DNA from: Myxococcales bacterium
GTDB lineage: Bacteria > Myxococcota_C > UBA6777
Assembly (NCBI GenBank): GCA_027005175.1
Contig: JALTMC010000534.1
Location: 1-14,645, forward strand
Direction of reading: 5' to 3'
Length of the DNA: 14,645 nt
How positions within the stretch are numbered: position 1 is the first letter of the stretch; each line of letters opens with the position of its first letter. A program made the translations under genes and the position numbers. The notes below the pieces were generated by a model. The model ran no database searches. It had not been told where the DNA came from and worked only from the letters and a program-made list of their open reading frames with translations. This document shows positions 1 through 6,300 of this stretch, piece after piece.

Positions 1-459
1 TTTGTTGGCCCCGTCATTAATGAGCACGCCGCTCAAGTCATTGAGCAACGCATCCAGGCAGCGATCACAGAAGGCGCGACCCTTCTCACCGGCGGAAAGC
101 GCACAGGAAGTTTGCTGACTCCCACCATCCTAGAGAACGTATCTCCAACATCCAAGCTATGCAGTGATGAGACCTTTGGCCCTGTTATCCCACTGTTTCG
201 ATTCACTGATCTCGATGAGATTATCCCCATCATCAACGGCACCGAGTTTGGTTTACAATCCGGCGTGTTCACCAACAAACTCGATGTGATCCGTCGTCTG
301 TATGATGAACTTGAAGTGGGTGCACTTGCAGTGAATGATGGCCCCGGATTTCGCGCAGAACACTTTCCCTTTGGTGGTGTCAAGAACAGTGGACTCGGAA
401 GAGAGGGTGTTCGATACGCCATCGAAGAACTCACCTTCCACAAAACACTTATCCTGTAA
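1..459 (+). CDS. NAD(P)-dependent aldehyde dehydrogenase, C-terminal part (5' end outside window)
   Basis: The reading frame is open from base 1 and ends at TAA 457-459, giving 152 codons, about the last third of an aldehyde dehydrogenase. These enzymes oxidise aldehydes to carboxylic acids with NAD(P)+ in the cytoplasm. Family landmarks seen are the Glu-containing cofactor-contact motif DETFGPVIPL and the C-terminal signature FPFGGVKNSGLGREGVRYAI. The start of the fragment (FVGPVINEHAAQVIEQRI) matches the usual GP-(L/I)-I stretch that follows the catalytic Cys. That Cys and the nucleotide-binding half lie upstream of the window. The tail RAEHFPFGGVKNSGLGREG resembles the lactaldehyde / non-phosphorylating glyceraldehyde-3-phosphate branch of the superfamily, but the substrate cannot be set from this part. 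The gene converges on the universal stress gene, with 66 bp between their stops and no clear terminator hairpin. Confidence 0.93.
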   Translation, partial: FVGPVINEHAAQVIEQRIQAAITEGATLLTGGKRTGSLLTPTILENVSPTSKLCSDETFGPVIPLFRFTDLDEIIPIINGTEFGLQSGVFTNKLDVIRRLYDELEVGALAVNDGPGFRAEHFPFGGVKNSGLGREGVRYAIEELTFHKTLIL

Positions 460-525
460 AAATCCCCCTGCCCTCTTCGCTTGCATCCCCCTACTCACTT
501 TGCGTGACTTTTGGTTTGACTGTTG

Positions 526-1068
526 TTAGCCACTCACTTCACTCACAGCTTGTTGCTCGGCATCGGTAAATCCAGAAGTACATGTTGCGCAACTTGAGGC
601 TTCACAATGAGGCTTGTGAAGGGAGCGTATGGTCAGAACAGGGATCTCTGACTGTCGCAAGACATTTTCAGCCACGCTCCCTAGCATCAAGCGAGTAAGC
701 CCTTGACGACCATGGGTTCCCATCATAATCAAGTCGGCATTAAACTCTTTCGCCCCCTCTAAGATGACATCCACTGTTGGTCCATACTTAAGTTCGAAAG
801 AAGCCTTCACTCCCACAGCTTTGGTAATCGCCAGATAACGATCCATATACCCTTTTGCCTCGGAAGTGAGATAATCCACCAAAGCAATCCCCTGTTCCTG
901 ACCCTTTGGATGAATGACTGTATCTGCCTTCAAGCCGGAGGGCATCTCCATCACATGAAGAAAGACGACCTCTGCCCCCAAAGATGTACTCAAACTCGTG
1001 ACCTCTTCAGCCAATAGAAAGGAACACACGGAAAAATCGACGGGGACGAGTATCTTCTGGACTTTCAT
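526..1068 (-). CDS. Universal stress protein, UspA family, with Cys-rich C-terminal tail
   Basis: This is a single-domain 180-aa cytoplasmic UspA-family protein. It opens with the typical first strand MKVQKILVPVDFS and carries the ATP-binding signature G-2x-G-9x-G-S (Gly117, Gly120, Gly130, Ser131), followed by the usual last strand IPVLTIR. Proteins with this signature normally bind ATP, dimerise and act in stress survival. The start ATG (1066-1068) is preceded by GGAGAG eight bases upstream. After the Usp fold ends near residue 150 there is an extra tail of about 30 residues. It has His151, His154, Cys155, Cys160 and Cys163, which is unusual and could bind metal or be redox-active (inference). 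It is the last of four minus-strand genes, 246 bp downstream of the LysM gene, so it may have its own promoter. Confidence 0.93.
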   Translation of the reverse strand: MKVQKILVPVDFSVCSFLLAEEVTSLSTSLGAEVVFLHVMEMPSGLKADTVIHPKGQEQGIALVDYLTSEAKGYMDRYLAITKAVGVKASFELKYGPTVDVILEGAKEFNADLIMMGTHGRQGLTRLMLGSVAENVLRQSEIPVLTIRSLHKPHCEASSCATCTSGFTDAEQQAVSEVSG

Positions 1069-1242
1069 ATCTGCTTCTCTCCATATAAGCGATTTAAGGC
1101 AGCAAACCCATTTTCTAGAATTTCGATTCGACGAGTTCAGGGATGTAGAGACAGAAGAGGGGGAAACGTTGCAAGAAGAAGATAGATTTAAACAAAAAAA
1201 GACGAAGCAAGCCGCCTTTTCTGGAAGAGTTTTCCGTAGGCT

Positions 1243-1314
1243 CTACCAGAGATTGAGGGCACGTCCGAGTTTCATGGCTGCGTGGACATCTGCGCAACAA
1301 ACGATCCGCAAGTC
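1243..1314 (-). pseudogene. Possible remnant of a second LysM-gene-like 3' end (LGRAL-x-x-W tail)
   Basis: Reading on in the LysM gene's frame past its TAG gives 23 further codons and a second TAG at 1243-1245. The last nine residues are KLGRALNLW, against LLGRALKFW at the real C-terminus. At DNA level 1243-1269 and 1315-1341 match at 24 of 27 positions and are offset by exactly 72 bp, so both copies are in the same frame. The rest of the 72-bp stretch shows no convincing similarity. Explanations include the leftover 3' end of a deleted paralogue, a local duplication that has diverged, or rare stop-codon readthrough. I think a remnant is the most likely. Confidence 0.4.
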
Positions 1315-2397
1315 CTACCAGAATTTGAGGGCACGTCCAAGCAGGTACCCACCTGCGATGGGAGCGGTGAAGGGATTGGCCAGAGCAAGAACTCCCACAC
1401 CGTCCTGAACGGGCTTTTCTGTTTCGTAGGAGATACCAACACCCACCGGTCCGACAGGAACATCCACATCCACACGATAGTTTGTAGCACCATCGTTGTC
1501 ACGGTCATTCCAACTCACAAAAGCACCACCTGAAGGGACCCCTGCTGAGACACGAACTTCCTGACGGAAGTCGTTTGTGCTCTGGTTGCTAACGCTACCA
1601 ACGCCACCATTCACCTCAGCGATATTTGCACGATACCCGGCACCAATCCGACCTTCACTACCATCTGCTTCCACATGGATCGTAGCTTCTCCGCCAGCGT
1701 CCAGAAGCTTACCACCGACATCAACGGTATGAGTATTTCCAGAGGTCGCACCCAAAACCGTTCCATCTACTTGTGCTCTGAGATTGACACGTTCATTGCT
1801 GATCTCAGCATCTCCACCCAATCGCACTGCCACAAGATCCTGAGAGCCACCACCTTCTGTCGTGGTGTGATTGAGGCCGATCCGAACATCACCACCGCCC
1901 TGACCATCGGGCGTGACATAAGCATGAGGACCAAATCCTGGCTGCGAAGTAATCCCTGTAGGCGTGCTCTGATTCGGAACTGTGCTCTGATTCGGAACTG
2001 TGCTCTGATTCGGAACTGTGCTCTGATTTGGAACTGTGCTCTGATTCGGAACTGTGCTCTGATTCGGGATCATACTCTGGTTGGGTGATGGTCCAGTAGA
2101 GTAGGAGCTGTTCTGATGTGGATTCACCGGCGTTTGTGCTGGTGCTGGTGTTGGTGCTGGCTCAAGAGAGTTCCCAGGAATTCGGACTTGATCACCGGGC
2201 CAGATCTTATCAGGATTCTGAATCTGAGGATTGGCTTGAATCAAAGCTCGGGTAGAGATATTGTTGTCACGAGCGATCTGGGACAAGGTATCTCCACGTT
2301 TCACGGTCTGCACTTTATCACCTGGCTGAGTGCGTGGTGGAGGGTTTCCGATCTGTTGTCGGTTCGAGATATTTGGGTTGTTTCCTACTCTAGTCAT
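1315..2397 (-). CDS. LysM-domain protein with six-residue NQSTVP repeats and a beta-rich C-terminal domain
   Basis: A 360-aa protein. Residues about 29-74 form one LysM module (VKRGDTLSQIARDNNIS, then LIQANPQI and WPGDQVRIPG), a fold that binds peptidoglycan or other N-acetylglucosamine polymers. A Pro/Ala linker (PAPTPAPAQTP) and tandem NQSTVP repeats follow. The last 210 or so residues are Gly-, Thr- and Val-rich with alternating patterns typical of beta structure, and end in LLGRALKFW. I do not recognise this domain. No signal peptide or lipobox is visible: the N-terminus (MTRVGNNPNISNRQQ) is polar. The protein would therefore have to stay in the cytoplasm, leave by a non-Sec route, or work on material inside the cell. 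The start ATG (2395-2397) has GGAG eight bases upstream. The 220-bp gap before it, after the 186-aa gene, leaves room for its own promoter, but none is clear. Confidence 0.85.
   Translation of the reverse strand: MTRVGNNPNISNRQQIGNPPPRTQPGDKVQTVKRGDTLSQIARDNNISTRALIQANPQIQNPDKIWPGDQVRIPGNSLEPAPTPAPAQTPVNPHQNSSYSTGPSPNQSMIPNQSTVPNQSTVPNQSTVPNQSTVPNQSTVPNQSTPTGITSQPGFGPHAYVTPDGQGGGDVRIGLNHTTTEGGGSQDLVAVRLGGDAEISNERVNLRAQVDGTVLGATSGNTHTVDVGGKLLDAGGEATIHVEADGSEGRIGAGYRANIAEVNGGVGSVSNQSTNDFRQEVRVSAGVPSGGAFVSWNDRDNDGATNYRVDVDVPVGPVGVGISYETEKPVQDGVGVLALANPFTAPIAGGYLLGRALKFW
1964..2089 (-). repeat. 18-bp tandem repeat encoding NQSTVP
   Basis: On the plus strand the unit gtgctctgattcggaact occurs five times from 1964 to 2053, with one base change in the fourth copy. 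A sixth, partly diverged unit (2054-2071) and a seventh, strongly diverged unit (2072-2089) follow. Each unit encodes six residues (N-Q-S-T-V-P in the minus-strand gene), so changes in copy number keep the frame and alter only the length of the linker between the LysM module and the C-terminal domain. Confidence 0.92.
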
Positions 2398-2617
2398 CTC
2401 TCGCTCTCCTTTTGTATCACCCGATTCCAGGTGGTTGTGACATGGGGATGTTCATCCGAAAAGAATCAATCAAAGCAATGACACCAGTATCGACACACAC
2501 AATAGAAAGTTGCGGAAAATTCAGGTATACCGAATCACACAGACATAGCACCCACCAGATTGTATTAAAAGTAAGAATGTGAGTTCTGGGGAGGGTAACA
2601 TGGAGGGATAGAGAAGA
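2398..2617. other. 220-bp spacer upstream of the LysM gene
   Basis: This is noncoding between two minus-strand genes. The only clear element is the Shine-Dalgarno sequence of the LysM gene (complement of ctcctttt, about 2405-2415). I see no strong promoter hexamer pair, no stem with a T-tract and no convincing small reading frame. Confidence 0.5.
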
Positions 2618-3178
2618 TCAAATGGGGATGGGAAGATTCAAAACCTGAGCACTCAGTGATTGTTGTTTTTGTTTGAGTACAAACACACCATCAACACCAT
2701 CAGATGTCACAAGGTCCTCCCGTCGTTTGAAGGTTGGAGGCTGCCCTGTCATTCGTACAATTTCGAGAGCTCTGGCTGCTGGCTCCTGATCTTTCCAAGT
2801 TACAGTGACCAGCAACATCTCAATCTTATCTTCGTTGTGAAGTAGGCGAGAAGGATCGCCCTCAACCTCAGACACTCCAGGAATCAGCCAACTCTCAGAG
2901 ACCATACCCACTGCAAAGGCTCCGAGGTCATGGGCCATTCGTATCCCCAAGTTGGCTACAGCGTTGCGCTCATTTTCTTTATCAGACAAAGGAGCCACCA
3001 CCAGATGAACGGTGTCCTCTGTCAAGAACAGCATTGATGTTTTTTGGGTGCCCATCCGCTTGAGTTGATTTTGAGCCCGAGACATCATCAACGCAGCCAA
3101 TTCTTGCGCCTCCGAAACATCGGCGTACGGGGTTCCTTCACGGGGCCATTTTTGAACATCAAATTGCAATGAACTCAT
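2618..3178 (-). CDS. Hypothetical protein, 186 aa, family not recognised
   Basis: I do not recognise this protein. The frame opens upstream at 3226, but the ATG at 3176-3178 is preferred because GGAGG lies seven bases before it; this gives MSSLQFDVQKWPREG. The protein is soluble-looking with mixed alpha/beta character and no signal peptide or membrane segment. An Ala/Met/Leu-rich helix (AQELAALMMSRAQNQLKRMG) is followed by strand-like stretches (TSMLFLT, VHLVVAPL, KIEMLLVTVTW) and a short C-terminal strand region (GVFVLKQ). It has no cysteines and no obvious catalytic motif. The gene lies 115 bp downstream of the giant MYXO-CTERM gene on the same strand, so co-transcription is possible but unproven. 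Its regular codon structure and strong ribosome site argue that it is real. Confidence 0.8.
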   Translation of the reverse strand: MSSLQFDVQKWPREGTPYADVSEAQELAALMMSRAQNQLKRMGTQKTSMLFLTEDTVHLVVAPLSDKENERNAVANLGIRMAHDLGAFAVGMVSESWLIPGVSEVEGDPSRLLHNEDKIEMLLVTVTWKDQEPAARALEIVRMTGQPPTFKRREDLVTSDGVDGVFVLKQKQQSLSAQVLNLPIPI

Positions 3179-3266
3179 CGCAGTTCCTCCCATCCAATCC
3201 ATCGTGTTCCATGTACTGAGCATCACAGAGGATGAGACACACAGGGCAAGAATCTTTCTTTACCAA

Positions 3267-3302
3267 CCTCTATGACGACCTCTATGACGACCTCTATGAC
3301 GA
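3267..3302 (-). repeat. Three perfect 12-bp tandem repeats spanning the stop codon of the giant gene
   Basis: The plus-strand unit cctctatgacga is repeated three times without a mismatch. On the coding strand each unit reads TCGTCATAGAGG, so each copy holds an in-frame TAG. The copy at 3291-3302 provides the last two serines and the stop of the MYXO-CTERM protein; the other two lie just downstream. Because the unit is 12 bp, copy loss or gain would leave the protein end unchanged. Confidence 0.92.
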
Positions 3303-6300
3303 CTTTCGCTGACGACGCAAGTCTAACAAGAGCAGCCCAAGAAAACAAAGTATCCACAGGCCCACAGGCACTCCATCTTTGGTTTGGCTAGAACACCCAC
3401 AACCGCCAGGGGCTTTATCAAGGTCTTGCAATGTATCTTGTTTCGCCACAACTTCCGGGTGAGAGTCTGACGTGGGCTTTTCCACAGTGGCAGTGTCCGT
3501 GTTACCTCCATCACGCGAGTGCTCTCTGTCACTCCCTTGTGTCTGCTCGGCAGGTCTCTGTTCCAAAGAAGTCTCACCAACACTTTCGGAGTCCGCTTCA
3601 TTGCTAGACTTTGCATCAACGGTAAAGCTAAAAACTTTGGACCATGTTCCATCCACTGTACCGTCGTTTGCCCGAACACGCCAGAAATAGGTCTTGCCAC
3701 GCACCAATGCTTTTGGTTTCCAGGTTGTTGTCTTCTGCCCTTCCGTCGTTCCCTGCTGCTCATCCAGTTGTCCTTTAAATGTCTTGTCCTCCGAAATTTG
3801 AAAGTGATAGGTCAACACATCACCGTCTGGATCTGTGGCATTCTCAACCTCCAAAGAAACAGTGAGCGCGGAAACACTCTCCTTATCTGCCGGTTTTTTG
3901 GGCTTCGGAGCAGAAGGAGGTCCATTGGGAAGGGAGGTCACAAAGGAAGCTGTTGTCATTTTTGTGCCAGCCAAACCTTTGTCATCGATCGCCCAAGCAC
4001 GCCAATAATATGTCGTCTTGTTTTTAAGGCTCCGACTGATTTTCCAGGACGTTGATCTGCGACCTGCTTTGATACGATTGGAAGTCACAACGATAGCTGT
4101 CATGGACGCATCTGTCGCAACCTCAAACGTATAGACAAGAGGCTTTCCTTCTGGATCTGTCGCGTTCTTGACGACCAATGTGGGCCGTGCATCCGTCACC
4201 TGCCCGGCATCCGCAGGAGCCGATCGTACCGGCGCCGTAGGGGCATTGTTAACAGCATTCAAATGAAAAGTGCGAACAACCGACCAGCCACTTCGCAAGA
4301 CACTATCGGTGGCACGAGCACGCCAATAAAACAAGGTGTCTTCTTTGAGCGACGGACTCACCTTCCACGACGTTGTATTCGGTGTTTCAGCAGCACTCCC
4401 TTGGGCAACGATCGTTGTAAATTGTTTGTCCGTTGCCACCACAAAATCGTAGGTCAACTTATCTTTGTCTGGGTCGGTGCTGTTTTTTAAAGTGAGAATG
4501 GGAGGATTGGTTTTCACCACTGCTTTGTCAGCCGGTGACAGTAGCGTTGGCGTTGTCGGTGCATTTCCGGCTGCGATTTGCACCGTGGCTGAACCAGACA
4601 CAGAACCACTTTTCGCAGTAACAGTATACGAACCTGTCGCAGCACCCGCCTTAAACAGCCCCTTGCGATCGATCGTTCCAGTCCCGGCCGACCAAATCGG
4701 TTGAAGAGCCATCGGCTTGTTGTTTTTGTCGTACCCCTGGGCCTTAAACTGCTGTGTCTGACCCACCTTCAGAGTCGCCAGAGAAGGCGTGACGACAATA
4801 GAACCCAGCACACCTGCATTGGGATCCGTAATGGTGATACGAGCGATTCCTTTAAAACCCGCAGTTTGTGCAACAAGAGAGTAACTTCCCGCCTTGGTCC
4901 CTGCCACAAAGTCAGCGGCTGTGGAGGAGGTCGTGACGACTGTCCCACCACCCGACGGTGCAGACCAAGCAAAGCGCAGCCCCGACATACTCTTACCATT
5001 CTGGTCTTTGGCCACCGCCACAAAACTCTTTTGTTCCTTGTACTTCATCGATACTTGGGAAGGAGTCACCACAACACTTGTGACCACAGGGAAGTTGCTA
5101 TCGACGACAAGAGTCGCATAGCCCTTCTGACTTCCATAGGCTGCTTCCACGGTATTCGTAAATGTGCCATTCCGCCCTTGCGTCGTCACCAGACCGGTGG
5201 AGCTGATGGTTCCACCTCCTTTCACAAGCTTCCACTTCACCTTTAAATTGGGGGCTTGGTTTCCATATTGGTCCTGACCTGTCGCTGAAAATTGTAGGGT
5301 TCGAAGTGGCGGTGCTTTCCCTGGATTGGGAGAAACCACCACCTTAATGATAGCTCCTGGTGTGATCTTAACAGACGCATAGCCAGGAATCCCATCCGCT
5401 GTTGCTTCCACTGTACTGAAGAAGGTCCCCGCTTTGGTTCCTGCCGTAAATAAGCCTGTGGGACTTATCGTTCCACCACCGCCAACCAACTTCCAGGAAA
5501 ATGTAAGACCTGTCTTAACACCACCCTGTGTGTTAATTCCAGTGGCTGTAAACTGAATGGTCTTGCCAACTTGAACCTCTCCCAGAGCGGGCTTTATCTG
5601 AACCTTCGCCAAAGCGGGTTGGAAGGGTAACGCTCCCAAGTCAGAGCCATCCGTAGCTCTCTTCCTGGCAGGACTGTTCAGCAGGATATTGTAATCGTCT
5701 GATGTGGGCTTTTTAAAGAGAGGATTCGCACGAACAAGTGCGGTGCAAGCAGGCGAATAACGTGTGTACAGAGTGCTACCAGAGGTATCCCAAATCAGAT
5801 TATTTTTACACACAGGACCATAATAAGAGCTATACACTTCATAACTCGTTCTGGCATTGTTTACAATAATGCTGTTTTGTAGCGTAAACACGCCGACGGA
5901 AGAGCTTCTTCGATAGACATACACGCCATAGCTGCTGTTGTTTGCGATGGTACAATGGTCTACCAGCACCGTTGAGTTACTTGCACTGATATTGGCATAC
6001 ACACCATAGCTATTGTTGCGATAGATCTGTAAAAAACTCAACGTGGACACACCTGACGTGTGATACACACCATAGCTACTGTTGCGATAAAGCTGTCCTC
6101 GGGTATAGGTCGTGGTGCCACCGTGAATGTAGAGACCATAGCTACCGTTGTAAGCCATAGCGACATCACGCAACAAAGTGGTGCCAACAGTATCGACACC
6201 ATAGCGCCCAGAACGCACCACAACATAGCGCATATCCAGGCTTCCGCCTGCCAGAACACGAAGCCCATACCAGCGATTTGTGGTTGTGCTTGTTCCCTCT

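Noticed and set aside
1185-1225. A-run (T-run on the minus strand) after the LysM gene as a terminator.
   Set aside because: No stable stem precedes the T-run on the minus strand.
1964-2089. Regular repeats that could suggest a CRISPR array.
   Set aside because: The units are 18 bp, directly abutting, without spacers and inside a coding frame.
3179-3226. Upstream in-frame ATG giving a 202-aa version of the hypothetical protein.
   Set aside because: The ATG at 3178 has an excellent GGAGG at ideal spacing, while the upstream one has none.
3519-5246. Long plus-strand open frames opposite the giant gene.
   Set aside because: They are antisense shadows of a gene with clear domains and repeats, and have no ribosome sites or recognisable content.
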